From Bradyrhizobium sp. (GTDB lineage: Bacteria; Pseudomonadota; Alphaproteobacteria; Rhizobiales; Xanthobacteraceae): 64,000 nucleotides of DNA. Both the position numbers and the translations under genes were made by a program. Each line of letters opens with the position of its first letter. Within the stretch, counting starts at the first letter, position 1. The stretch is from NCBI RefSeq assembly GCF_030646015.1, contig NZ_JAUSLT010000089.1, positions 1-64,000 on the forward strand, read 5' to 3'. The notes below the pieces were generated by a model, which worked only from the letters and a program-made list of their open reading frames with translations, was not told the DNA's origin and ran no database searches. Of the stretch, positions 32,876 to 41,259 are shown piece after piece.

Positions 32876-34051
32876 CTACGCCGCGATCAGCTCATGCTGG
32901 AGCGGCGCGATCGCCTCTTCGGCGATCAGTTCGTCGCAGAACATGCGGGCTTCTTCCCGCGCCGACTCCGTCGCGAAGCGGCGCAGCAGGATCAGGAGCG
33001 GCTCGGCGGCCTGCGGATCGGTTTCGCAATGCGTCAGCACGCGCTCCACCATGCGGCGACGCAACCTGGCCGCCCCGCCGATGCTGTCGACGAATCCGGT
33101 CTCCTGGCAGACCTCAAGCGCCATCTGGAACGCCGCGAAGGTCGATGGCGGCAGCCCGGCGCGGCGCAGCAGCGCCTGCAGGCTGGCGCCGCCGCGGTCG
33201 TGCAGCAGCGCGGAGACGCGCGCCAGCGGCAGCTCGGACAATTCCGCCAATGCGGCATCGAACAGTTCGAGATTGCCCGACAGCAGCGCGCGCAGGATCA
33301 GGCCTGCGGTCAGCTGGCCGGTGGCGCGCAGATGCCGCACCAGGCCGCACATATCTTCGCCGCGCGAACGCGCCGCGATATTGACGGTGGAGCGATCGCG
33401 CGCCTCGCTGGCGATCCGCCCTGCCCGGTCGGCGCTCAGCCAGTTGCGGGCAACCACGAACTTCGCCAGCGTATCCGACAGTTTGGCGACCAGGGCGACC
33501 CGCGTCGCGGCCGGCAAATCCTCCAGCACCAGCATCGATTCCCGGATCGCGGCGAGATGGCCGTGGCGTTCGACGATGCGGTCCCATGAGAACGACGCCA
33601 GCTCGGCATAGGCGTTCTCGATCAGTTCGAGCGCCGCTGCGGCGGAACCGACCTCAGCGATCGCGGCGCAGACCGAGGGCGGCAGATTGATGCGGCGGGC
33701 AATGGCGCATTGCATTTGGCAATTGCCGGTGGCGACGATGTCGACGAGATCGGCGTCGATCAGAAGCGGGGAATGTTCCAGCACCGGAAGTGCGACCGAT
33801 GCCTGGTCGAGCGACAGCGCCTGCACGATGCCGGCGGGCGCCTCGGAGCTGCGCGCAAACACCTCGGCCATGGCCTGGCGCACCAGCGGCGATGCATCGT
33901 CGAGCAGCATCAAGAGCGCGCCTTCGGCGGCGGCGCGATCGTCCTCGGACAAATCCGAAATCAGCCAGGCCCGCGCCAGCGACCGCGTTGCCTCTGCCCG
34001 CTCGCCTGCCGGAGCGGTACGTATCCAACTGATAAACTGCCGAACAATCAT
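32876..34051 (-). CDS. DUF2336 domain protein, 391 aa
   Basis: An all-helical protein with HEAT-like repeats: RSLARAWLISDLSEDDRAAAEGALLMLLDDASPLVRQAMAEVFARSSEAP is the typical DUF2336 start. The family is restricted mainly to alphaproteobacteria, commonly beside CheY-like or Hpt genes, as here. No catalytic site is visible. It may act in regulation or flagellar control, which is an inference from the neighbourhood. Confidence 0.8.
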   Translation of the reverse strand: MIVRQFISWIRTAPAGERAEATRSLARAWLISDLSEDDRAAAEGALLMLLDDASPLVRQAMAEVFARSSEAPAGIVQALSLDQASVALPVLEHSPLLIDADLVDIVATGNCQMQCAIARRINLPPSVCAAIAEVGSAAAALELIENAYAELASFSWDRIVERHGHLAAIRESMLVLEDLPAATRVALVAKLSDTLAKFVVARNWLSADRAGRIASEARDRSTVNIAARSRGEDMCGLVRHLRATGQLTAGLILRALLSGNLELFDAALAELSELPLARVSALLHDRGGASLQALLRRAGLPPSTFAAFQMALEVCQETGFVDSIGGAARLRRRMVERVLTHCETDPQAAEPLLILLRRFATESAREEARMFCDELIAEEAIAPLQHELIAA

Positions 34052-34190
34052 GACCCTGGAGGCCTACGCAACCTGACGACACCGTGACGCGATGCCACTG
34101 CAACAGAAAATAAACCACGCCGCTTAACAAAGGGTTCACCATAAACGGCTGGTTTTATTGACGTTTTGTTAAGGGGGCGCGGATGGGGCT

Positions 34191-34322
34191 GTGCCGTTCC
34201 CCGGACGCGCGCAGCACGAAGTGATGCGCTGCAGATCCGGGGTCCATTGCTCAAAGGGAAAAAAGGTATGGGTCCCGGCTCTGCGGAGCAGCGTGAAGAA
34301 CGCTGCACCGCGTCCGGGACAC
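34191..34322. repeat. Dispersed intergenic repeat, copy A
   Basis: Contains TATGGGTCCCGGCTCTGCGG, continuing AGCAGCGT, and AGAACGCTGCACCGCGTCCG, continuing GGACACG. Both blocks occur identically in the copy at 56163-56323, with matching but more diverged left arms (CCCCGGACGC... GTGCGCTG...CCGGGG). Short internal palindromes could fold as hairpins. It lies in the gap between the DUF2336 gene and the transglycosylase gene. Confidence 0.75.
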
Positions 34323-34334
34323 GAAACTGATCGA

Positions 34335-35390
34335 CTAGCTGAAGGTGCCGAGGCGATCGCTGAAGAGATCGAGCCGACCTGGCGGGCGAACTTCGGGCTT
34401 GCGGCCTGACAGGGATTGCGCCGCATTCGCTGACGAAGCCGATGTCACGCTCGCGACCGAGGTCAGCGACGAAGAATTGCCCCACAATTCCTGAACCGCC
34501 GGCGAAACCGGCTGCGCGCGTTCACCGGCCTGGAACAGGGAACGAAAGATCGGATCGGTCGGCTGCGGCGGTGTCTGCGCCGATGCGAACGTCATTGCCG
34601 TCGGCGTCACGGCGCGGGAATCCGGAAAGCTCGAGAGATAGGCGGCGTTGTCCACCGGCGCCGTGGCCGGCGTGGCGCTGGCCAGCGTCACACGCCGCGG
34701 CGCGTCGCCGCCGGCTGACGCCATCGCGGTGCGCGTCGCCTGCGAATTGGCGGCGCTGGCATAGCGCGCGTTCAGCACCGAATAGACTTCGGAGACGCTG
34801 CGCGCGCGGCCTGTCTTGTCATAGAAGATCGGGCGGTTGGCGGCGGCGGCATTGGGAAACAATGCAGCACCCGAGGCGTTCGGATTGTTTTCGGCGTTCG
34901 AGATCAACTTGCCGGCGCCGTTGGCGCCCATGAAATGCGCCATATAGAGTTCGCCGTCGGTCGGGCGGCGCCCGATCTTGCCGGTGAGCTTGAAGCTGTT
35001 GGATTGGGCAAACACCGCCGCCATCGACGAAGCGGCCTCGGGATCGTCGCGCAGCTTCATGATCGCGGTGCGCGCGGCGGGATCGCTGACGGAATAGCTC
35101 CCGGAGGGGTTCTTCGTGATGGCGTCGGCATATTTGCCGTAGCCGAGCTGGCTGCCTGCTTCCTTCACGGTGCCGAGCCAGGTCTGGTCAATGAACTGGT
35201 AAAGCCCGCGCGCCGACGAGGTGGTGGCGGCGGCCTTCGGATTGAAATTGGATTCCATCTTGGCGGTGGCCAGCATGTATTCGAAGCTGGTGCCGGTGGT
35301 ATCGGCGGCCTGCTTGATGGCGCCGGCAATCCGGGCGCGCGAGGGTTCGACACCTGCCGTGGCCGTGGCGCTTAACGTGTCGACCGACAT
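34335..35390 (-). CDS. Lytic transglycosylase-like (SLT fold) protein, 351 aa
   Basis: Residues about 18-135 carry an SLT-like domain: FEYMLATAKMESNFNPKAAATTSSARGLYQFIDQTWLGTVK, with Glu in KMESNFNP as the likely catalytic residue, and YMAHFMGANGAGKL. No signal peptide is evident. It would cut the peptidoglycan glycan backbone. The C-terminal 160 residues are Ala/Pro/Ser-rich and probably disordered. Proteins of this kind assist flagellar or secretion assembly in alphaproteobacteria. It converges on no gene; a repeat lies just beyond its stop. Confidence 0.8.
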   Translation of the reverse strand: MSVDTLSATATAGVEPSRARIAGAIKQAADTTGTSFEYMLATAKMESNFNPKAAATTSSARGLYQFIDQTWLGTVKEAGSQLGYGKYADAITKNPSGSYSVSDPAARTAIMKLRDDPEAASSMAAVFAQSNSFKLTGKIGRRPTDGELYMAHFMGANGAGKLISNAENNPNASGAALFPNAAAANRPIFYDKTGRARSVSEVYSVLNARYASAANSQATRTAMASAGGDAPRRVTLASATPATAPVDNAAYLSSFPDSRAVTPTAMTFASAQTPPQPTDPIFRSLFQAGERAQPVSPAVQELWGNSSSLTSVASVTSASSANAAQSLSGRKPEVRPPGRLDLFSDRLGTFS

Positions 35391-35517
35391 CTGTTGGTGC
35401 CCCGCTCCTCGCGAAACGACCGCCCGGCCCTATCGGCACGACAAGCGGCGCTCAGGCCAATCATAGCCTGCGGCGGTTATGGTTAACGCCGGGTTAAGCC
35501 GGGCAAGCTCGGTCTAC

Positions 35518-35943
35518 CTAGCGATAGACTTTGGCGGGATCGAACAGTCTGTCCGCATCGACGAACGCCAATCGCGCTCCGCCGTCGCCTTCCGTCACCG
35601 CACGATAGAAGCACGAGCGACGGCCGGTATGGCAGGCGGCGCCTGTCTGCTCGACCCGGATCCAGATCGCGTCCTGATCGCAATCCAGCCGGATCTCGAT
35701 TACGCGCTGGGTGTTACCGGAGCTCTCGCCCTTGCGCCACAGCGATTGGCGGGAGCGGCTGAAGTACCAGGCTTCGCCGCTGACGATGGTCTTGCGCAGG
35801 GCTTCGTCGTTCATGTGCGCGACCATCAGCACCTCGCCGCTGCCGGCGTCGGTGGCGACGCAGGTGACGAGGCCTGACGCGTCGAATTTGGGCTGAAACT
35901 TCAGCCCTTCCTCGATGTCGTTGCTGTCTGCGGATGTGGACAC
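35518..35943 (-). CDS. hisI: Phosphoribosyl-AMP cyclohydrolase, 141 aa
   Basis: Third step of histidine synthesis: opens the ring of phosphoribosyl-AMP. The motifs are [32 protein letters not shown] and [29 protein letters not shown], which holds the Zn/Mg ligands. The start is GTG at 35943. It is the monofunctional form (no HisE part). It lies 29 bases downstream of folE on the same strand and may be cotranscribed with it. Confidence 0.95.
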   Translation of the reverse strand: MSTSADSNDIEEGLKFQPKFDASGLVTCVATDAGSGEVLMVAHMNDEALRKTIVSGEAWYFSRSRQSLWRKGESSGNTQRVIEIRLDCDQDAIWIRVEQTGAACHTGRRSCFYRAVTEGDGGARLAFVDADRLFDPAKVYR

Positions 35944-35972
35944 GGGCCGTCCTCGCGATGACTAAGCGAGGG

Positions 35973-36683
35973 TCAGCGCTGCGGCCCTCGCACCATGGAC
36001 ATGAAACGGGCCTGCTCCGCCGGATTGTCGCGGAACATGCCGGTAAAGCGGCTGGTGAACGTCATCGCGCCATGCTTGGCGACGCCGCGCACCGACATGC
36101 AGGTATGCTCCGCCTCGATCACCACTGCAACGCCGCGCGGCTTCAAAACTTCATCGATCGCAGCCGCGATCTGCGCGGTCAGATGCTCCTGGGTCTGCAG
36201 GCGGCGCGCGAAGATATCGGTCAGGCGCGCCAGCTTCGACAGTCCCACCACCCGCTCGACCGGCGTATAGGCGATATGCGCCCTGCCGTAGAACGGCATC
36301 ATGTGATGCTCGCATTGCGAGGTGAATTCGATGTCGCGGATCAGCACGAAATCGTCATAGCCCGCGGTCTCGCCGAAGGTGCGGTCGAGCACCTCCGCCG
36401 GACACTGGTGATAGCCCTGATAGAGCTCGTCATAGGCTTCGACCACCCGGCGCGGGGTATCGATCAGGCCCTCGCGGCCGGTGTTTTCGCCGATATAGCC
36501 GAGCAGGGTTTTCACCGCCGCTTCGGCTTCGGCGCGCGACGGACGCGGCTGGTCGGCGCGAACGGCGGCGGCGAGAAATTCGGCGGGATCGAGTTCGGCC
36601 GGACGCACTTCGGGGCTCTTGACGTCTGAAGACTTGATATCAGAAGGCTTGCCGGGGCGGAGGGATTTGATCAAAGCGTCCAT
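35973..36683 (-). CDS. folE: GTP cyclohydrolase I, 236 aa
   Basis: First step of folate/tetrahydrobiopterin synthesis: GTP to dihydroneopterin triphosphate. Zinc-site motif [20 protein letters not shown], then [25 protein letters not shown] and [20 protein letters not shown]. The N-terminal 40 residues are an unconserved extension with [19 protein letters not shown] repeats. The ATG is at 36683, followed by [17 protein letters not shown]. Confidence 0.95.
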   Translation of the reverse strand: MDALIKSLRPGKPSDIKSSDVKSPEVRPAELDPAEFLAAAVRADQPRPSRAEAEAAVKTLLGYIGENTGREGLIDTPRRVVEAYDELYQGYHQCPAEVLDRTFGETAGYDDFVLIRDIEFTSQCEHHMMPFYGRAHIAYTPVERVVGLSKLARLTDIFARRLQTQEHLTAQIAAAIDEVLKPRGVAVVIEAEHTCMSVRGVAKHGAMTFTSRFTGMFRDNPAEQARFMSMVRGPQR

Positions 36684-36937
36684 GTCAACTCCGTTCGACC
36701 GGTCATTACGACCGGAGTGTCACCGGGCAGACGGGGCGGTTGGCCGCCGGGCGCCTGAATCCCATTATATTAACACCACCGCCGCTGAATAGGCTTCCAT
36801 TTCGGACACCGGGGATGCATCGGCCGGACTGTATTTCCGCCGTCCGTGACCATATATAGGACCCCAGCGTGCTGCCGCCAAGGGCGGTCAGGAGCGGTCA
36901 AGGACGGTCGCCGCGCGGGAAGCCGAGGCCTCGACCT

Positions 36938-37387
36938 ATGCTGAACGACATCTACAACAAGCGGATCATCGAACTCGCGGGCAATATTCCCCGGATCGGC
37001 CGCCTTCCCGACCCCGACGCCAGCGCCACGGCCCATTCCAAGCTGTGCGGCTCCACCGTCAAGATCGACCTCAAAATGGACGGGCCTGTCGTCACCGACT
37101 TTGCCCATGAAGTGAAGGCCTGCGCGCTGGGCCAGGCCTCATCCTCGATCATGGCGCAGCACGTGGTCGGCTCTACCGCGGGCGAACTGCGCGAACTGCG
37201 CGAGACCGTGCGCAGGATGCTGAAGGAAAACGGCGGCCCCCCGCAAGGCAAGTGGGCCGATATCGCCCTGCTCGAGCCGGTGCGCGACTACAAGGCGCGG
37301 CACGCCTCGACCATGCTGACCTTCGATGCCGTGGTCGACGCCATCGGCCAGATCGAGGCCAGGGCGAAACAGCCGGCGTCGGCCTGA
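36938..37387 (+). CDS. IscU/SufU-like Fe-S scaffold protein, two cysteines only, 149 aa
   Basis: The start MLNDIYNKRIIELAGNI matches IscU/SufU N-termini; the frame is open further upstream without similarity. Cys37 (KLCGSTVK) and Cys62 (EVKACALGQASSSIMA) match the first two scaffold cysteines. Around residue 123 (DYKARHASTML), where SufU/IscU has the third cysteine (R-x-x-C), there is Ala. So cluster assembly by the classical three-Cys site is unlikely; a modified scaffold or a regulator is possible. This variant appears to be found in related Rhizobiales, from memory. Confidence 0.75.
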   Translation: MLNDIYNKRIIELAGNIPRIGRLPDPDASATAHSKLCGSTVKIDLKMDGPVVTDFAHEVKACALGQASSSIMAQHVVGSTAGELRELRETVRRMLKENGGPPQGKWADIALLEPVRDYKARHASTMLTFDAVVDAIGQIEARAKQPASA

Positions 37388-37418
37388 GCTGACAAAATTA
37401 CAGGACGCCGCCGTTCCC

Positions 37419-37823
37419 CTATCTGGGCGTCTTCGGCGTCGCCTTTGCGATCGCATCGACCAGGTCGACGAGGGAATGGCGGATCTTGCCATGCGCGATG
37501 CCCCCGAACGCGGTCAACAGCTTGAGCGTGTTACGGTCAGGGATGAGCTTGACCGGAGCGGAACGCGTGCTCGCCCCGGTGGATGTGACGGCATTGGCGT
37601 CGAACAGGGCGCTGACCGGGATATCGAATATCTTGGCGATCTGAGGAAGCCGCCCGGCTCCGACCCGGTTCATGCCTTTCTCATATTTCTGGATCTGCTG
37701 GAACGAGACACCGAGCCGGCGGCCGAGGTCGCCTTGCGACATGCCCACGATCAGCCGATGAGCGCGTATGGATTCTCCGATTTGAATGTCCGCGGAATTC
37801 GGCCGCCGCCCTTTTTTCTTCAT
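37419..37823 (-). CDS. XRE-family transcriptional regulator, 134 aa
   Basis: Residues about 14-70 form a Cro/CI-type helix-turn-helix: IGESIRAHRLIVGMSQGDLGRRLGVSFQQIQKYEKGMNRVGAGRLPQIAKIFDIPVSALF. The C-terminal 50 residues have no known ligand domain. The start MKKKGRRPNS is basic. It is divergent from the GNAT gene across a 313-base gap, which contains an inverted repeat that it might bind. Confidence 0.85.
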   Translation of the reverse strand: MKKKGRRPNSADIQIGESIRAHRLIVGMSQGDLGRRLGVSFQQIQKYEKGMNRVGAGRLPQIAKIFDIPVSALFDANAVTSTGASTRSAPVKLIPDRNTLKLLTAFGGIAHGKIRHSLVDLVDAIAKATPKTPR

Positions 37824-38136
37824 TTCTGAATGTTGCTACCTTCGGGAGATGATTAACGTAATGCAATTCTAGATATATTATCTCCCATTTCGTTCTGCTG
37901 TTTTGTAGATAGACCCGTGAAGCGGGTGATCTGGGTAATTTCCTGGCCGTGTGTGTTTCGTCGCGGATTCCCGGACAATTCCCGCAGTCGGACGGCTGGA
38001 CGCGCAGCAGCCTTCGGGACAGCGACGCTAGGCCAGTTCAACGGTGGCGTAGAACGGCGGCACGTTTTGCCGTCTTCCGCAACGCCGGCCGGCGCGCTCT
38101 ACTTCATACTACGTTAGATAGTGAGGAGCCGGGACT
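37824..38136. promoter_or_regulatory. Divergent intergenic region, AT-rich core with GGGAGAT/ATCTCCC inverted repeat
   Basis: Between the XRE regulator (left) and the GNAT gene (right). Near 37841-37890 GGGAGAT and ATCTCCC face each other across an AT-rich spacer containing TAGATATATTAT, so a promoter and operator are likely here. The right 200 bases are GC-rich with no feature I can name; a GAGGAG ribosome site is just before 38137. Confidence 0.4.
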
Positions 38137-38712
38137 ATGCAGAATAGCGTGCGGACCATCGCCCCCAATCACAATCAAATCCGCACGGAGGTCGTGACGA
38201 CATACGAGCAGTTGATGCATGCCTATGCCATCCGCGCCATCTGCTTCATGGAGGAGCATGGCGTCAAAGCGCAGCAAACTTTCGACGGCAACGACTATCA
38301 AGCTACCCACATGATCGTCTACGCCGGCGACGAGCCGGTCGGAACCATGCGCATCCGATGGTTTAGGGATTTCGCCAAGATCGAGCGCATAGCCTTCCGC
38401 GAGGCCTATCGCAACACGCATGTCCTGAAAGCATTTGGGTGTTTCGTATTCGACCACATCGCCCGCAAGGGATACGACAAGATCATCGGCCACGCGCAAC
38501 CAAAATACGCTCGGCTGTGGAGAATCATCCACGGCTTCAAGAACGCCGAAGGCAAGGCACCGGTCTACTTCGACGGTCATCCGGAGCCGTACATCGAGCT
38601 CGTCAAGGAGCTCACCCCTCCACACAATGCAATCTCGGCAAGTACGGACGCGACCGTCCTGTTCCGGACCGAAGGGTTCTGGGACAAGCCATCGCAGTTC
38701 GAGGCGGCATAG
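38137..38712 (+). CDS. GNAT-family acyltransferase, 191 aa
   Basis: The fold is GNAT: IRAICFMEEHGVK (R...F...E), FDGNDYQATHMIVYAGDEPVGTMRIRWF (strand beta-4 and acyl-CoA site), AKIERIAFREAYRNTHVLKAFG and FDHIARKGYDKIIGHAQPKYARLW. A GGAGG-type site precedes the ATG. It should transfer an acyl group from acyl-CoA. It shares its R-x-x-x-F and E/D pattern with LuxI-like synthases only loosely. It is 65 bases from the next small gene and beside two LysR regulators; the substrate is unknown. Confidence 0.8.
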   Translation: MQNSVRTIAPNHNQIRTEVVTTYEQLMHAYAIRAICFMEEHGVKAQQTFDGNDYQATHMIVYAGDEPVGTMRIRWFRDFAKIERIAFREAYRNTHVLKAFGCFVFDHIARKGYDKIIGHAQPKYARLWRIIHGFKNAEGKAPVYFDGHPEPYIELVKELTPPHNAISASTDATVLFRTEGFWDKPSQFEAA

Positions 38713-38777
38713 TTGGCCTCAGTATCGGCCGAGGATACGTTCCGCAGTCATAAAACCCACAAAAATACGAGCCCACC

Positions 38778-38972
38778 GTGGACTTCTCCCGGACCTACAT
38801 GAAGCAGGTGGTCGCGATCCACCAGGCCATGTTCGAAAAGCTCCTGTTCGACGAGGATGCGGCCGTGAGCTTGGACCTAGCCGAATTGTTCCACGACGCC
38901 GCCAAGACCTACCTGCAAATTTCGGAACGGATCAGCGAGACCTGCCTGTCTCAGCAATCCCTTCAAGATTGA
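38778..38972 (+). CDS. Small hypothetical protein, 64 aa
   Basis: It begins at GTG 38778: MDFSRTYMKQVVAIHQAMFEKLLFDEDAAVSLDLAELFHDAAKTYLQISERISETC. All helical with an acidic middle. Its last 41 bases overlap the 3' end of the leftward LysR gene. It follows the GNAT gene by 65 bases, so it may be the end of that operon. No family is recognised. Confidence 0.5.
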   Translation: MDFSRTYMKQVVAIHQAMFEKLLFDEDAAVSLDLAELFHDAAKTYLQISERISETCLSQQSLQD

Positions 38973-39963
38973 ACATCTTCCGGAAGCCGGCATCGTACAC
39001 GCTCGGCGGATTGCTCAACCTGAATTGGTCCGCGAACCACGGATTGTTGCTGCCGAAGACGTCGCTCAGCCAGTCGAAGACGAGGCGGACCGGGCGCGCA
39101 CTGAGCCGGTCCGTAAGCGCGCTCAGGTAAAGAGGGACCGAAATCCTCAAGTCGATTTCCAGCGGTACGACGCATGGTTCCACGAGCGTGTAACTGCCGA
39201 GCATTCCAATTCCTTGCCCGGCCTTGACCAGCATGCCGTAGGCGAAGGAATTGTCGCAGTAATGCGCGATGCGGCCGCGCGCGACGGCCTGCTGCCAGCC
39301 ATCCCACTGCGCGTAATATTCCGACTGCAGGAAGCTATGCTGTTCCAGATTGTTGCGCGTCGGCAAGCCATGCTTCTGGATGTAGTCCTTCGCGACGACA
39401 GGAATGAAATGAATGTGCCCGAGCTTTCGAAACCGGATGCCGGACGACACGGCCGGGCTGATGCCGATCATCATGTCCGTTTGGTTTTCCCGGAGGTGCA
39501 TGAGATTGACCGAGTTCTTCAGATGCAGCTGGATTTTTGGATAATGCGCGGAAAATTGCTCAAGAGCCGGCGCGGCGAACAGCGCGTTCAGCCCGTCCGT
39601 GATGCTGACGCTAACGGTGCCTTCCGCCTCGGTGGTCTCTGCCTTCAGGTCGCGGGTGATGGAATAGAGCGTGTGATCCAGCCCTCGCAGGGCTTGCGCG
39701 AGCGCCTCTCCCTTTTGGGTCAGCTTCACCCCACGGGCGGTTGAGATGAAGAGCTGTGAGCCGACTACATCCTGCAGGCGCTTGACTTGACGGCTCACCC
39801 TCGGCTGGCTGGTGTTGGTGATCTCGGCGGCGCGGTTGAACGATCTGGTCTTGGCCACCGCGAGAAAGACGCGCAGTTCGCCCCAAAACTGTCCGCTCAG
39901 GAGATTCTCGTCGTCGAGCGGACTCCCGTTAAACGCTTGCTGTTCCTCGTCGAATGGATCCAT
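38932..39963 (-). CDS. LysR-family transcriptional regulator (tandem copy 1), 343 aa
   Basis: The ATG at 39963 gives MDPFDEEQQAFNGSPLDDEN. A LysR helix-turn-helix is at about residues 26-80 (ELRVFLAVAKTRSFNRAAEITNTSQPRVSRQVKRLQ), shifted by an unusual N-terminal extension of about 20 residues. Then comes a periplasmic-binding-type effector domain (SVSITDGLNALFAAPALEQF and onward). It is about three-quarters identical by eye to the adjacent copy at 39993. The two lie head-to-tail with 29 bases between them. Effector and target are unknown; the divergent GNAT unit is the nearest candidate. Confidence 0.9.
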   Translation of the reverse strand: MDPFDEEQQAFNGSPLDDENLLSGQFWGELRVFLAVAKTRSFNRAAEITNTSQPRVSRQVKRLQDVVGSQLFISTARGVKLTQKGEALAQALRGLDHTLYSITRDLKAETTEAEGTVSVSITDGLNALFAAPALEQFSAHYPKIQLHLKNSVNLMHLRENQTDMMIGISPAVSSGIRFRKLGHIHFIPVVAKDYIQKHGLPTRNNLEQHSFLQSEYYAQWDGWQQAVARGRIAHYCDNSFAYGMLVKAGQGIGMLGSYTLVEPCVVPLEIDLRISVPLYLSALTDRLSARPVRLVFDWLSDVFGSNNPWFADQFRLSNPPSVYDAGFRKMFNLEGIAETGRSR

Positions 39964-39992
39964 GGCTTTCAGAAATTTCAAAACGTACTAAA

Positions 39993-41036
39993 CTAAGGAG
40001 ACGTATCCGCCCCACCATTCCCTGCAAGATTGAACATCTTCCTGAACCCAGCGTCGTAGACGCTCGGCGGATTGTTCAACTTGAACTCGTCGGCGAACCA
40101 GGGATTGTTGCTGCCGAAGACCTCGCTCAGCCAGTCGAATACGAGGCGGACCGGGCGGGAGTTCAACCGGTCGGTGAGCGCGATCAGGTAAATAGGAACT
40201 GGAATCCTCAAATCGAATTCCAGCGGCACGGCGTTCGGCTCTACTAGCGTGTAGCTGGGCAGCAATCCTATTCCCTGCCCCGCTTTGACCAGCATGCCAT
40301 AGGCGAAGGAATTGTCGCAGTAATGCGCGATGCGTCCGCGCGCTACTACTTTATGCCAACCATCCCAGAGCCCGGTCCTGGCGAGGTAATATTCCGACTG
40401 CAGGAAGCGATGCTGTTCCAGATTGTCGCGCGTCGGCAGACCGTATTTCCGGATGTAGTCCTTTACGGCGACGGGGATGAAATGAAGCTGCCCAAGCTTT
40501 TGAAACCGGATGCCGGACGCCTCGGTCGGGCTGTAGCCGATCATCATATCGGTCTGGTTTTCCCGCAGGTTCAGGATGTTAATCGGGCTCTTCAGGTGCA
40601 ACCGAATCTTGGGATATTGTATGGAAAATTGCTCGAGCGAGGGCGCGGCAAAAAATGCATTCAGCCCGTCCGTGATGCTGACGCTCACGGTGCCTTCCGC
40701 CTCGCTGGTCTCCGCCTTCAAGTCGCTGGTGATCGAAAAGAGCGTGTGATCCAGCCGGGACAGAGCCTTCGCAAGCGCCTCGCCGCTCCGGGTCAATGTG
40801 ATCCCGCGCGCCGTCGAAATGAAGAGCTGCGAGCCGACCAGGTCCTGCAGGCGCTTCACTTGTCGGCTCACCCTCGGCTGGCTGGTGTTGGTGATCTCGG
40901 CGGCGCGATTGAACGACTTGGTCTTGGCCACGGCGAGAAAGACCCGCAGTTCGCCCCAGAACTGGCCGCTCAGAATATTCTCGTCGTCGAGCGGGCTTCC
41001 GTTGAATGCTTCCTGTTCTTCGTCGAATGCTTCCAT
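39993..41036 (-). CDS. LysR-family transcriptional regulator (tandem copy 2), 347 aa
   Basis: The ATG at 41036 gives MEAFDEEQEAFNGSPLDDEN, the same N-terminal extension as copy 1. The helix-turn-helix is ELRVFLAVAKTKSFNRAAEITNTSQPRVSRQVKRLQ. The effector domain is close to copy 1 but differs in segments such as SPTEASGIRFQKLGQLHF and YYLARTGLWDGWHK, where ligand specificity could have changed. It is the first gene of the leftward LysR pair and probably derives from a local duplication. Confidence 0.9.
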   Translation of the reverse strand: MEAFDEEQEAFNGSPLDDENILSGQFWGELRVFLAVAKTKSFNRAAEITNTSQPRVSRQVKRLQDLVGSQLFISTARGITLTRSGEALAKALSRLDHTLFSITSDLKAETSEAEGTVSVSITDGLNAFFAAPSLEQFSIQYPKIRLHLKSPINILNLRENQTDMMIGYSPTEASGIRFQKLGQLHFIPVAVKDYIRKYGLPTRDNLEQHRFLQSEYYLARTGLWDGWHKVVARGRIAHYCDNSFAYGMLVKAGQGIGLLPSYTLVEPNAVPLEFDLRIPVPIYLIALTDRLNSRPVRLVFDWLSEVFGSNNPWFADEFKLNNPPSVYDAGFRKMFNLAGNGGADTSP

Positions 41037-41259
41037 GGATTTTACAGCCAGTAGAGGGGGCGACCACCTACAGCTTAACCGTGTTCCCGGGGCGGAGTCC
41101 ACGACCGGGCGAACTCCACGAAAGGGGTATGAGCAATCCGCGAACTCGCAGCCGGTCGAAAGCCAGCGGCTGCTGGATCATGCTCGCTGGAGCGTGTTAT
41201 CGGCCTCACCGGAATGAAGGCCGGGGGCGGACGCCGCTGCCCGGGCGGGCCCTCCGCCG

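Noticed and set aside
38137..38712. LuxI-type acyl-homoserine lactone synthase
   Set aside because: The R...F...E and acidic pattern is shared with general GNAT proteins. No LuxR partner with an autoinducer domain is adjacent (the neighbours are LysR and XRE), so a general GNAT acyltransferase is the safer call.
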